A stretch of DNA of 64,000 nucleotides from JBBQZU01 sp041749535 (lineage in GTDB: Bacteria; Bacteroidota; Bacteroidia; Flavobacteriales_D; Cryomorphaceae). Positions 45,060 to 54,267 of the stretch are shown piece by piece. The translations under genes were made by a program, and so were the position numbers. The DNA is taken from assembly GCA_041749535.1 (NCBI GenBank), contig JBGTBE010000017.1, positions 27,270-91,269 of the forward strand. The letters run 5' to 3'. The notes beneath the pieces are model-generated. The model did no database searches. It saw only the letters and a program-made list of their open reading frames with translations, and was not told the origin of the DNA. The first letter of the stretch is position 1. The number at the start of each line of letters is the position of its first letter.

Positions 45060-45986
45060 TTATTGCATAAGTGCATAGCCAAAGGTAACGGAAGCCGGTT
45101 TACACAGAATGATCACGTGAGAAAAGCTGTCGATGGAAACACTGGAATCTATGCTTGAAATATCGAAAAGTTTATACCCATTGGTTGTAATTCCTGCTAT
45201 TTCGAGACCATTGGCAGCCGTGGCACTACCTGTGGTAGAATTGCTGAGATACACGAATGTACCCAAGGCAAAGGTCGTTTCAAAATTGTCAGCAAACTCC
45301 AGCATTAATTTCCCATTCTCGGCATAGAAAAGTCGGGCGGTACCAGATGTTTCGTAGCCATTGGCATCGCTGAAGGTACCTGTTCGGTCCGTATTTCCAA
45401 CGCGTATAAGTAGGGAGTTGCTGAGCACTCCATTGGCTTCGGCACGCACCATAGCTGTGCCATTTGCAAGTCCTGTAACCACACCCTCATTGCTTATACT
45501 TATCACATCAGTATCGCTGCTCATCCAGCTTATGTCAGCCACGGGAAATGGCTCTCCTGTTGCAGTGAGTACTTCAGTCTGCAAGGACAACATGCTACCC
45601 ACTTCTACTTGCGTACCTTCCGGGCTGCTCAGGATTATTTGACCAACTTCATCTGCTGTGGCAACCACGGTTACGAGTATATCCGGGCTGGAAGCAGTGT
45701 TGAGTGTGGCCCTGACGAAGGTTTGTCCTGGCGCAATGGCAGTCACCATTCCTTCCTGATCGATTGATGCCACCAATGCATCATCGGTATGCCAGTGAAG
45801 CTGATAATTGCGCTCAATACCGAAAGGGTCGTAATACGTGGCACTTACTCGCGCAGTGCTATCTACCAGCAAGGAAACTTGAGAAAAAGTAGTCTCAATT
45901 CGCTCTCCTACAATGGGGTCCTCGAGTACATCGGTGCCTATGCAGCCCGCCAATATCAAAGCCATGAAAATCAGAATGCGTCTCAT
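45060..45986 (-). CDS. Lipoprotein with Ig-like (BIG2) domain and C-terminal DM13 domain
   Basis: This 308-residue lipoprotein has the lipobox LILAGC. Residues about 35-200 contain two bacterial Ig-like (BIG2) units with ISISNEGVVTGLANG. Residues about 205-305 resemble the DM13 domain: GTFSDANGYETSGTA at the start, FVYLSNSTTGS in the middle and VIILCKPASVTFGYALM at the end. The Cys of LCKP is the position that DM13 domains use to bind or relay electrons in family models. It is the first gene of a two-gene unit with the beta-barrel protein, 4 bp apart. Electron transfer or surface assembly are both possible. Confidence 0.8.
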   Translation of the reverse strand: MRRILIFMALILAGCIGTDVLEDPIVGERIETTFSQVSLLVDSTARVSATYYDPFGIERNYQLHWHTDDALVASIDQEGMVTAIAPGQTFVRATLNTASSPDILVTVVATADEVGQIILSSPEGTQVEVGSMLSLQTEVLTATGEPFPVADISWMSSDTDVISISNEGVVTGLANGTAMVRAEANGVLSNSLLIRVGNTDRTGTFSDANGYETSGTARLFYAENGKLMLEFADNFETTFALGTFVYLSNSTTGSATAANGLEIAGITTNGYKLFDISSIDSSVSIDSFSHVIILCKPASVTFGYALMQ

Positions 45987-46023
45987 TGTTTTCAGTTCTG
46001 AACAAAACTAGTGATTACGGAGA

Positions 46024-46054
46024 GGGCCGCATGTCGCATACACGACAGCGGCCC
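46024..46054. other. GC-rich hairpin between operons
   Basis: GGGCCGC-A-TGTCG (46024-46036) pairs with CGACA-GCGGCCC (46043-46054) with one bulged A and a 6-nt loop. It has no T tract on either side. It lies between the stop of the Asp-box protein gene and the start of the DM13 gene, and may be a weak terminator or an mRNA end stabiliser. Confidence 0.5.
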
Positions 46055-46128
46055 ATTTCAGTTAAAACATTGGTTGGTTAAGCCTTGCCTTGCAATTGTT
46101 TCAACAACCAATCGGATTAATATTTACG

Positions 46129-49100
46129 CTATTCATCTCCCCAATCCTTTCCTCTGCCCGGCGTGTATGGCACTTTTAGTTCCACCAGTTTTTTCTCAAT
46201 ATCAGCGAGTGCAGTTGCAATGCTTTTGATTTTCTGAAACACCAGCCCAAATTCCGCATTGGCAAGTGCTGCTTGATCCTTGGCTGTTTTGGTTGGTTCA
46301 GAGGTGTGGTACCAAGTGCTGTATGAAGCAGACTCAAGTCGCCCAACTATTCCCGGCAGTGTTTCAAACTCGCGATTGGAGCGCGAATCATCACCATACA
46401 ACGCGAGCTTTACAGCGTACAGAGAGTCGCCAATTGCCTTCAGTTCATTGCCCATTGAAAGTGGCACAGTGGGATATAGTTCTATGGCCTTTGTGATGTA
46501 CTCGTGCTTTACTTTGCTTTCGTTGTACACTTTAGCAGCTCCTTTCACTGCCCTCTGCAACTCAGCTACCTGCTCTTGAAATTCAAGTACTGCGGTGGGA
46601 TTTTGAGCGAGCAGGGTTTGTCTGTTCAAGGGCCTCAACGTGAATGATACCGGTTCATGAAGCATGGTGAAGATGCCGTTCTCATTCTTGTGAATTTCTA
46701 CCGTATATTTTCCCGGAAGGGCAAGCATACCTTCGTCAGGCGTATCCCACAATCCAGGTTTCTTAGAATTTATCTGTATTGGTGCTGTGCTCGCATGGCG
46801 CAGGTTCCAGGCCACACGTTGCATTCCTTTGGATGCGCTTCCCCGTATTTTTTGTACAACATCACCTTTAGGATCACGGATTACGTAGAGCAAGTACGGA
46901 TCAGATTGCCTGTCTTCCGCTCTTAGTGCATCAATAGAGGGATAAATTTCATCCTTTCCATCTTTGCGCAGTTTCTCTCCTTCGGCTCTTCTCTTCTCTT
47001 TAAGGCTGCTTATTTCAGCCCCTATGTGAGAAGTAAAAATGGCCCCGTATTCCGGATTGGATGCAGTGTAGTACTGCTCCCCCTGAAATCCTTTCGCATC
47101 CATATCAAGTCTGCTTTCCGGAACGTAGAGAAGCGCATCCTTTGCGGCAAATATATGCGCATCCTTTTTAAGCAAATCCGCATTGATTTCCCGAAGAGGG
47201 GTATAATCATCAAGTACATAGAAACCCCTTCCGAAAGTAGCCAGCACAAGGTCATTTTCTCTTTTTTGAATGTCGATATCGCGCACTGCAATGGTGGGCA
47301 ATCCTGCTTTTAGTTGGGTCCAAACGGCGCCCCCATCATCTGAGAAGAAGGCTCCGAACTCAGTACCGCAGAAAAGTAAATCGGCCTTTACGTGGTCTTG
47401 TGCGATGGCATACACCGAACCTCGGGCGGGCAGGTTTGCACTGATGCTGGTCCATGACTTTCCGCGGTTGGTGCTCTTGTATATGTACGGTTTGAAATCT
47501 CCATTCTTGTGGTTGTTGAAAGCGGCATATACTGTGTTTGAATCGTGCAGAGATGCCTTTAGCATATTCACATAAGTGCGGTCGGGCACACCGGCAATTC
47601 CTTCTACTTTCGTCCAGTTGCTGCCCCCATCTTCAGAGATTTGTATGAGCCCATCGTCGGTGCCGGCATATAGCAGACCTTCAGTCAACGGCGATTCATC
47701 GAAAGCTACAATATTGCCATAAATGGAAGTGCTTTGGTTTTTTGCAACAGCATCGGGACCCCATACTTTGCCCATTACTTTGAGCTGATTACGGTCTATC
47801 TGCCGGGTGAGATCGGGGCTGATCGCTTTCCAGGAGTTGCCCCTGTCCTCGCTTCGAAATACCTTGTTGGCCGCAAAATAAAGGCGCTTGTGGTTATGTG
47901 GTGAAATGAGAAGGGGAGCGTCCCAATTCCAACGGTAGGCATCTTCGCCTTTTGTTGGTTGGGGCTGAATGGGCACTTGCTCACCGCTTTTTTTGTCGTA
48001 GCGCACCAACCACCCGTATTGGGCCTGACCGTAAACAATGTCAGGATTGGTGGGGTCTATTTGAGGCTCGAAACCATCGCCACCATTGGTAATAATCCAA
48101 TGCTCGTTGGTAATGCCATTGCGGCTTGTGGTGCGCGATGGCCCCCCGAGGGTATTGTTGTCCTGTGTTCCACCATACACATTGTAGAATGGCTCAGCAT
48201 TGTCGACCGCCACTTTGTAAAATTGGGTAATGGGAAGGTTTGGAAAGTATTTCCAGGTGGAGCCCGAATCGAAAGTCTCGTAGAGCCCACCGTCGCATCC
48301 TACCAACCAATGGTTGTCATGTTTGGGGTCTATCCACATGCAGTGGTTGTCAACGTGCTTGGAACTCTCACCGGATTGCTTCCAGGTCTTCCCACCATCG
48401 TTGGTGTGGTGTAGCCATGTGTCCATGCTGTACACAGTATTCACGTCATGTGGGTGTGGGTACAATTCCTGGTAGTAATTGCCGGCGGTCTGTCGGTCGC
48501 CTTGCTTTGTGAAGCTCTCGCCCCTATTGGTAGAGCGGTATACACCCCCATTTTCTGTTGCAGCTACCATGGCATATACCACGTCAGGATCGGTGGGTGA
48601 AATGGCCAGGGCAATGCGCCCCTTGTCGTCTTTTGGAATGCCATTCTCAAGCTTGCGCCAGGTCTTACCATCGTCGGTGCTCTTGTAAATGGCCGACTCA
48701 GGTCCCCCGTCCAGGTAAGTGAATACATGCCTGCGGCGCTGGTGGGCGGTGGCGTACAGTGTAGATGGGTCGCGGGGATCCATGTGAATTTCATTGAAGC
48801 CTGTATGTTCAGAAACGGTGAGCACCTGTGTCCAAGTATTGCCACCATCCGTGGTTTTGTATATGCCCCTGTCGCCACCCGGACTCCAGAGTGGGCCGTA
48901 TGCGGCCACATATACTGTGTTCTCATCTTCAGGATGTACTGCGATCATACCTATGTGCTCTGAATTTTTGAGTCCCATGTTCTTCCATGAGGAACCACCA
49001 TCGATGCTTTTGTATACCCCATCGCCGTAGGCCACGCTGCGCTGGTTGTTGTTCTCACCCGTACCTACCCACACAGTGTTGGGATTGGAAGGTGCCAAAG

Positions 49101-49404
49101 TGATACAACCAGTAGAGTAGGAGCCTTCTCCATCAAATACCGGTTCGAAGGTGGCGCCCCCATTGGCGGTGCGCCACACGCCCCCGGATGCTACAGCCAA
49201 ATAGAACACATAAGGTTTTTGGGGATGTACGGCCAGGTCGGCAATGCGCCCAGAAACAAGGGCAGGCCCAATGCTGCGGAACTTTAACGCGCTCAAAGCC
49301 GAAGCTTCATATTTGGGTTTTGGCACCGTTTCGGCGGGCTTCTTCTGTGCGAATGCGGAGAGCGCTAAAAGGCAAACAATTGAGAGCGATAAAGCAGATT
49401 TCAT
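46129..49404 (-). CDS. Large exported Asp-box (BNR/VPS10-like) beta-propeller protein
   Basis: This 1091-residue protein has a signal peptide (cut after LLALSAFAQ). Residues about 45-700 are two linked propellers built of Asp-box repeats. At least ten are visible, such as SIDGGSSWKN, TTDGGNTWTQ, STDDGKTWRK, SEDRGNSWKA and SDDGGAVWTQ. The repeats and the DYTPLREI segment match the WD40/YVTN-like or sortilin (VPS10) group often annotated as glycosyl hydrolase. The catalytic residues of a sialidase are not evident, so hydrolase activity is doubtful. The last 300 residues are helical and charged. It has no T9SS sorting domain, and is probably periplasmic or outer-membrane associated. Confidence 0.88.
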   Translation of the reverse strand: MKSALSLSIVCLLALSAFAQKKPAETVPKPKYEASALSALKFRSIGPALVSGRIADLAVHPQKPYVFYLAVASGGVWRTANGGATFEPVFDGEGSYSTGCITLAPSNPNTVWVGTGENNNQRSVAYGDGVYKSIDGGSSWKNMGLKNSEHIGMIAVHPEDENTVYVAAYGPLWSPGGDRGIYKTTDGGNTWTQVLTVSEHTGFNEIHMDPRDPSTLYATAHQRRRHVFTYLDGGPESAIYKSTDDGKTWRKLENGIPKDDKGRIALAISPTDPDVVYAMVAATENGGVYRSTNRGESFTKQGDRQTAGNYYQELYPHPHDVNTVYSMDTWLHHTNDGGKTWKQSGESSKHVDNHCMWIDPKHDNHWLVGCDGGLYETFDSGSTWKYFPNLPITQFYKVAVDNAEPFYNVYGGTQDNNTLGGPSRTTSRNGITNEHWIITNGGDGFEPQIDPTNPDIVYGQAQYGWLVRYDKKSGEQVPIQPQPTKGEDAYRWNWDAPLLISPHNHKRLYFAANKVFRSEDRGNSWKAISPDLTRQIDRNQLKVMGKVWGPDAVAKNQSTSIYGNIVAFDESPLTEGLLYAGTDDGLIQISEDGGSNWTKVEGIAGVPDRTYVNMLKASLHDSNTVYAAFNNHKNGDFKPYIYKSTNRGKSWTSISANLPARGSVYAIAQDHVKADLLFCGTEFGAFFSDDGGAVWTQLKAGLPTIAVRDIDIQKRENDLVLATFGRGFYVLDDYTPLREINADLLKKDAHIFAAKDALLYVPESRLDMDAKGFQGEQYYTASNPEYGAIFTSHIGAEISSLKEKRRAEGEKLRKDGKDEIYPSIDALRAEDRQSDPYLLYVIRDPKGDVVQKIRGSASKGMQRVAWNLRHASTAPIQINSKKPGLWDTPDEGMLALPGKYTVEIHKNENGIFTMLHEPVSFTLRPLNRQTLLAQNPTAVLEFQEQVAELQRAVKGAAKVYNESKVKHEYITKAIELYPTVPLSMGNELKAIGDSLYAVKLALYGDDSRSNREFETLPGIVGRLESASYSTWYHTSEPTKTAKDQAALANAEFGLVFQKIKSIATALADIEKKLVELKVPYTPGRGKDWGDE

Positions 49405-49666
49405 AGGAGATTATTTCGGTGATGCAGCGAAGATAGCGTTCTATTGAAATGGTTGATGATAATTTTGTGATGAGTGGTTTCTCAGGTCAGGCAAATTGTA
49501 TTCTCCATTCCAAATAGCAGAAATATTGGGATGCCCTCCACAGAAATTCCGTTTTTCTAAAGTTTTGTCGGATTGTAGGGATAACCAAAACCTCTTTCTT
49601 AAAATTCCGTAAAGCACAACTAGAATTACCTATTAATCAGATTTTCTAGAGTTAGAATCGACTAAA

Positions 49667-52264
49667 ATGATTGAGATATCCCCCTTTCCAATTATTAGGA
49701 ACGCAAACATCTACCAACATCTCTCACTTCTTAAGAAGTGGGGCCGTGCTGGCTTGCTCACCCTATTCACTGTCCTATCGGCTTTGTCCTCGTACGCTCA
49801 AGCACCACAAGCTATCAATTACCAGGCGGTAGCGCGCAATGCTTTAACTGGAGCAGAACTTATGAACCGCGAAATATTTGTGGTGTGTAAGATCCGCTCA
49901 AACGGACAAAATGGAACAATTTTGTATCAAGAAGAGCACACCCAGCTCCTCACTGATGCCTTCGGGTTATTCACATTTCAAATTGGAAATGGAGAACCTG
50001 TGGCAGGAAACTTCGAAAATATCAATTGGGCCGTGAACAATTTATGGCTAGAGATAGATATAGATGCCGGCGATGGATTGGAAACAGCAGGTGCTATGCA
50101 GTTTGTGTCTGTCCCGTACGCCTTGCACGCCGCAACTGTCTCGGATAAGGACGATGCAGATGCCAATTCGGAAAACGAATTGATAACAGATGTTTCAATT
50201 GTCAACGATGGCACCACTTTGCAAATTACCGAAGCAGGCATTACCCATGCGGTTGAATTGCCTGCTGGAAATGGTGAAGGCAACCCCAATGATGAACTGA
50301 TCACTGAATTTTCCCTCGCCGCCGATGGCAATACCATCGTACTCACAGAAGCAGGTGTGACCCGCACGTTGCAGCTTCCAAGCGACAATTATATCGATGA
50401 TGATGCCGACCCTGAAAATGAGTTAATATCAAATTTCGAATACAATGAAGCTACCGCTGTACTTACGCTTACGGAAGCGGGAAATACCTGGACCCATGAT
50501 CTCTCTAACCTCGCCAATAATACTCCCGACGCGGATGGTGACCCCAACAATGAATCCATCACAGCCTGGACCGAAACAGCCACAGAATACAACTTCACCG
50601 AAGCAGGAAATAACTACACCATCGATAAGCGCGACGATGACTTTGTGATTGGCAACGAGCACGTGAGCAATCTAGAAGTGGTAGGCGGCAATCTTAGCCT
50701 CACACAGAATGGTGGTGGAGCTACCTTCACCGTACCACTAACTGATTTGAATCTGGCTGACGCGGATGGTGACCCCAACAATGAAACCATCACAGCATGG
50801 ACTGAGACTGCCACAGAATACAACTTCACTGAGGCTGGAAACAATTACACCATCGATAAGCGCGATGATGACTTTGTGATTGGCAACGAGCACGTGAGCA
50901 ATTTAGAAGTGGTAGGCGGCAATCTTAGCCTCACACAGAATGGTGGCGGAGCAACCTTGACCGTTCCGCTTACTGATTTGAACCTGGCTGACGCCGATGG
51001 TGACCCCAACAATGAAACCATCACAGCCTGGACCGAAACAGCCACAGAATACAACTTTACCGAAGCAGGAAATAACTACACCATCGATAAACGCGACGAT
51101 GACTTTGTGATTGGCAACGAGCACGTGAGCAATCTAGAAGTGGTAGGCGGCAATCTTAGCCTCACACAGAATGGTGGCGGAGCAACCTTCACAGTACCAC
51201 TTACCGACCTGAATCTGGCTGACGCCGATGGTGACCCCAACAATGAAACCATCACAGCCTGGACCGAAACAGCCACAGAATACAACTTCACTGAGGCTGG
51301 AAACAATTACACCATCGATAAGCGCGACGATGACTTTGTGATTGGCAACGAGCACGTGAGCAATTTAGAAGTGGTAGGGGGCAATCTGCGTCTTACACAG
51401 AATGGTGGTGGAGTTACTTTCGATGTTCCGCTTTCGGACCTGAATACAGGTGATGCCGACGCTGACGCTACAAACGAATTGCAAACACTTCAAGAAGTTC
51501 TAAGTTACAATGGACCTTTAGGAAACGATGCAGGAGGCTTGCAGATTACAAATTTGGCAGCACCCACAGCTCCCGCCGATGCTGCAACCAAGGGCTATAT
51601 TGACAATTACACTTTGGTAGGAGATGTTCAAGGTTCCCCAACCGCAACAAAAGTAACGGGCATACAAGGTATTGAGGTGGATGGAATACAGCCCCTTGAT
51701 GGAATGGTGTTGAAATACAACAGCATTCAAGACAAGTGGATTCCAGCGCTAGAAGCAGTAGCGGTTGGATTAAGTTCTGGATTTACATCCATTGGCCCTA
51801 TGGATTTTGTAGGTATAAGACAAGCCGCAAATGCCCGCACATACAATATTGGCGTGCATCAGGATGATACCAGGTTTGTAACAATAGTTGAAAAAGATAA
51901 AGGAAGTTACATCGGTGCGCCAGTGCATTTTCCTCATGGTGCGGTCCTGGATAACCTAAAAGTAACTTTCAAGGTTAAAAAGTTTGGATTGACCCGAAGT
52001 CTTGACATCATTCTGGAGAGACAAAATATTGCTACAGGGACCTTGGACCAATTGGCAATGGTAACGTATATCGCGCTCATTGACAACAATATCCTAAGGA
52101 CTGAAACCATCAACTTTGGATTGCTCCCACTGTCAACCCGAACGGTGAACAATGAATTGTATACCTATAGACTCGTAGCAGGTATTTCTACACCCGATGA
52201 TTTCGGCGATGCATCTGTTTCTGATATCCAAGTGCATGGGGCTGTATTCAAGTATGCTCAGTAG
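49667..52264 (+). CDS. Secreted repeat protein with four near-identical 77-residue units
   Basis: This is an 865-residue exported protein with signal peptide cleavage after SSYA. The N-terminal module (PQAINYQAVARNA to SVPYALHA) is a common Bacteroidota surface-protein head. Residues 165-290 hold diverged repeats around NELIT and LTEAG. Residues 288-595 contain four 77-residue units starting DADGDPNNETITAW and containing TEAGNNYTIDKRDDDF and GGNLSLTQNGGGATF. Each 77-residue unit is itself two related 38-residue halves. A spacer (AAPTAPADAATKGYID) and a C-terminal beta-rich head (residues 690-865) complete it, as in fibre-like proteins. No T9SS sorting domain or enzyme motif is visible. A surface or fibre role is likely. 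Confidence 0.85.
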   Translation: MIEISPFPIIRNANIYQHLSLLKKWGRAGLLTLFTVLSALSSYAQAPQAINYQAVARNALTGAELMNREIFVVCKIRSNGQNGTILYQEEHTQLLTDAFGLFTFQIGNGEPVAGNFENINWAVNNLWLEIDIDAGDGLETAGAMQFVSVPYALHAATVSDKDDADANSENELITDVSIVNDGTTLQITEAGITHAVELPAGNGEGNPNDELITEFSLAADGNTIVLTEAGVTRTLQLPSDNYIDDDADPENELISNFEYNEATAVLTLTEAGNTWTHDLSNLANNTPDADGDPNNESITAWTETATEYNFTEAGNNYTIDKRDDDFVIGNEHVSNLEVVGGNLSLTQNGGGATFTVPLTDLNLADADGDPNNETITAWTETATEYNFTEAGNNYTIDKRDDDFVIGNEHVSNLEVVGGNLSLTQNGGGATLTVPLTDLNLADADGDPNNETITAWTETATEYNFTEAGNNYTIDKRDDDFVIGNEHVSNLEVVGGNLSLTQNGGGATFTVPLTDLNLADADGDPNNETITAWTETATEYNFTEAGNNYTIDKRDDDFVIGNEHVSNLEVVGGNLRLTQNGGGVTFDVPLSDLNTGDADADATNELQTLQEVLSYNGPLGNDAGGLQITNLAAPTAPADAATKGYIDNYTLVGDVQGSPTATKVTGIQGIEVDGIQPLDGMVLKYNSIQDKWIPALEAVAVGLSSGFTSIGPMDFVGIRQAANARTYNIGVHQDDTRFVTIVEKDKGSYIGAPVHFPHGAVLDNLKVTFKVKKFGLTRSLDIILERQNIATGTLDQLAMVTYIALIDNNILRTETINFGLLPLSTRTVNNELYTYRLVAGISTPDDFGDASVSDIQVHGAVFKYAQ
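50528..51451 (+). repeat. Four direct tandem repeats of 231 bp inside the fibre-like gene
   Basis: Repeat starts at 50528, 50759, 50990 and 51221 give an exact 231-bp period, with a diverged fifth start at 51452. The period is a multiple of 3, so copy changes keep the frame. The copies are nearly identical at DNA level, including synonymous positions, which points to recent duplication or gene conversion. Confidence 0.95.
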
Positions 52265-52359
52265 AGGATTGAAAGTGTAAGGTTGGTAGGACACAAAGTT
52301 TAATACACATTACCAGAACCGGGTTCACTTCCTTATTGCCTATTTTTCTATTTACATTC

Positions 52360-52587
52360 TCAGAGGTTCAATGTTCTTTCTTTGTCGGCTGCATATTCCA
52401 AAATATCACCTGGTTGACAGTCCAAAACATGGCATATTGTTTCTAATGTACTGAATCTGATGGCTTTTGCTTTTCCTGTCTTCAATATTGAAAGGTTGGA
52501 TAAAGTCAAGCCAACTTTGTCGGAAAGTTCATTGAGAGACATTTTCCGCTTCGCCATTACAACGTCTAAGTTTACAATGATTGGCAT
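52360..52587 (-). CDS. XRE-family helix-turn-helix regulator (YozG-like)
   Basis: This 75-residue protein is almost entirely a helix-turn-helix (MSLNELSDKVGLTLSNLSIL as the recognition part). The later segment FSTLETICHVLDCQPGDIL is typical of the YozG-like Cro/C1 group. It lies 3 bp downstream of the DUF2975 gene and is probably cotranslated with it. This pair is common in Bacteroidota and Firmicutes and the regulator probably controls the pair. Confidence 0.9.
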   Translation of the reverse strand: MPIIVNLDVVMAKRKMSLNELSDKVGLTLSNLSILKTGKAKAIRFSTLETICHVLDCQPGDILEYAADKERTLNL

Positions 52588-52590
52588 GGC

Positions 52591-53079
52591 TTAAATGGTT
52601 AGGTCATTTTCAGATTTCATCTCAACGGCGTTGTGAAAAAGTTTTTCCAAAACGGCTGCAAATACCGAGACAACGAAAGGAATACAAGCAAACAGGAAAC
52701 CGTACAACAACAAACCCGGGGCATCATCTTCTTCTGCAATAGGAAATAGCATCGGTACAAAACCTATCATGAGCAATATACCACCAATAAGAGAAGCGTA
52801 CTTTATATTCCGAAAGGCCCTTACGGAAAATTTTGAAAAGCCTATGTTTTGGTCGATTAACACTAAAAGTTTCCACGATTGCAGAAGAACGAAAAAATAT
52901 GGGGCAGCAACTGCGTACAGCACTATTACAATTCCCAAAATAGAATTGGGTGCATAGGGAAATTCAGCCAATGCACCTTTGTAGAAATTCGGCAGCGCAA
53001 ATACAGCCAGGGCCAAAACGATGAGCCCCATAAAGACCAAAGTAGCTTTTAACAAGAGGGTAGAACCTTTCTTTAACAT
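52591..53079 (-). CDS. DUF2975 integral membrane protein
   Basis: This protein has about 162 residues, with four predicted membrane segments. The frame is open to an ATG at 53106, but the strong promoter just upstream would start transcription near 53103. The ATG at 53079 (MLKKGSTLLLKATLVF) is therefore the likely start. The membrane segments are LVFMGLIVLALAVF, LGIVIVLYAVAAPYFFVLL, SLIGGILLMIGFVPML and LLLYGFLFACIPFVVSVFA. Its function is unknown. It is paired with the XRE regulator immediately downstream. Confidence 0.88.
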   Translation of the reverse strand: MLKKGSTLLLKATLVFMGLIVLALAVFALPNFYKGALAEFPYAPNSILGIVIVLYAVAAPYFFVLLQSWKLLVLIDQNIGFSKFSVRAFRNIKYASLIGGILLMIGFVPMLFPIAEEDDAPGLLLYGFLFACIPFVVSVFAAVLEKLFHNAVEMKSENDLTI

Positions 53080-53108
53080 TTCAAGTTTTTTATATGAATA
53101 CTGCATTG

Positions 53109-53138
53109 CAAATCTATTATATATTTATTGATAAACAA
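53109..53138 (-). promoter_or_regulatory. Promoter of the DUF2975-XRE pair
   Basis: On the minus strand TTG (53138-53136), a 19-nt spacer and TAGATTTG (53116-53109) give an exact match to the Bacteroidota promoter. Its position favours the downstream start at 53079. Confidence 0.75.
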
Positions 53139-53540
53139 TAAATAAACATTGATTAAGGTGAAAAATTACCTTGTCGGCTGATTTATATCCAGATTGGAAT
53201 TTGTCTTTCTATTATGGTCTCCAACAATGAATGTGATCCTCAGTCAATGCTACAGCCTTTGACTTAGCACAAATCTCCAACTGGAATACAACCATGGTAA
53301 ATTTCTCCGGATGGGACAAAGAAAGTTGGGGGCGGAGCCCATAGGTACAGTGGTGTTAGATGCGCACTCCGTCAATATTTTTAAGGGCAGAGCCGACTAC
53401 TCGATTGTGATTAGTTTTTATTCAATTTGAAGCTATTAAGTATCTATTCACCTGTCAATTTGTAATTGTCAAAATGGGTTTCTTCGCAAGTCAAGGTCAA
53501 CACAAAAGCTTTGTCTCCAACTACCCTGGTATCACTTTAG
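53139..53540. other. Non-coding stretch with one short unrecognised frame
   Basis: A 39-codon plus-strand frame at 53311-53430 (starting MGQRKLGAEPIGTVVLDAHS) has a protein-like composition and could be a gene fragment. I cannot name it. Otherwise there is no repeat, RNA or promoter. Together with the adjacent pseudogene this looks like decaying sequence. Confidence 0.4.
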
Positions 53541-53969
53541 CCGACCTATTACACCTTTCAGCAAGAGAACCAAAACATCATCCAGGAGATCATCATGGAA
53601 CTGCGATCCAGTCAGGACAAGCACTTGTGTTAAGAATTTGAAGTGCAATTCACTTCCGTTCACTCCGATTTTTAACAGAAGCTCCAGGAAAAATATCCAA
53701 CCCTCACTACCAACGAAAAGAAGCTTTGCGCCTTTTTAAGACTCAATATGTCAACCAAAGCCATATCGGCCATCACCTTTCAATCCATCAATAGCATCAC
53801 TGTAGCGCGCTCGCGGCTGCGAAAAAAGCTCAATATTGAAGGTGAATACATCCATCTCATTAATTATCTAATGAAATTCGGAGTTTGGGTCGCTAAAGAT
53901 ATAAGTCTTGATTTACAATTATATACGCTTTTATGTAGTGTAAATGTAAGGCCCGTTTCCATTCAGTAA
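53541..53969 (+). pseudogene. Decayed C-terminus of a tetratricopeptide-type transcriptional regulator
   Basis: Read in one frame the sequence gives recognisable parts of the C-terminus of a Bacteroidota regulator. It includes a coiled region (QQENQNIIQEIIMELRSSQD), then FEVQFTSVHSDF, then PTLTTNEKKLCAFLRLNMST, and the DNA-binding helices SINSITVARSRLRKKLNI. Two in-frame TAA codons (53632-53634 region and 53679-53684 region) interrupt it, and the N-terminal sensor part is missing. The intact helix-turn-helix part remains open from 53748. The conserved order shows that this was once a functional gene. Confidence 0.75.
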
Positions 53970-54050
53970 TGCATTTGTAAGGCATCTTTTCAGATTGTAC
54001 CGTTCAAGTAAGAGCTGTAGCAGGATCAACCCCAAACCCATTAAATACAT

Positions 54051-54263
54051 TTGCCCGATTCAATTTTGAGCCAACCGGTTTTGAATGAAAAGACACACAC
54101 TGAAAACGACATCCCTGACGAAATTTCAGTGCTACAGAACCTTCAAGCCACGCTTAAGAGAGAACGCATGGCGTGGGTAAAACTTCTAGAAAACTTAAAG
54201 GAAGTGAGAACAAAAAACAACAGGGAGAATCCCGATCAAAACTCAAACCATATCGAAGCATAA
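54051..54263 (+). CDS. Small helical protein, unknown function
   Basis: This is a 70-residue frame with a highly charged helical stretch (LQATLKRERMAWVKLLENL) and no signal peptide. It ends 4 bp before the delta-60 gene and could be its upstream partner or a chance frame. No family is recognised. Confidence 0.4.
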   Translation: MPDSILSQPVLNEKTHTENDIPDEISVLQNLQATLKRERMAWVKLLENLKEVRTKNNRENPDQNSNHIEA

Positions 54264-54267
54264 CACT

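Noticed and set aside
46129..49404. Glycosyl hydrolase activity for the Asp-box protein
   Set aside because: Asp-box repeats occur in many propellers; no sialidase-type catalytic triad of Arg, Tyr and Glu could be picked out.
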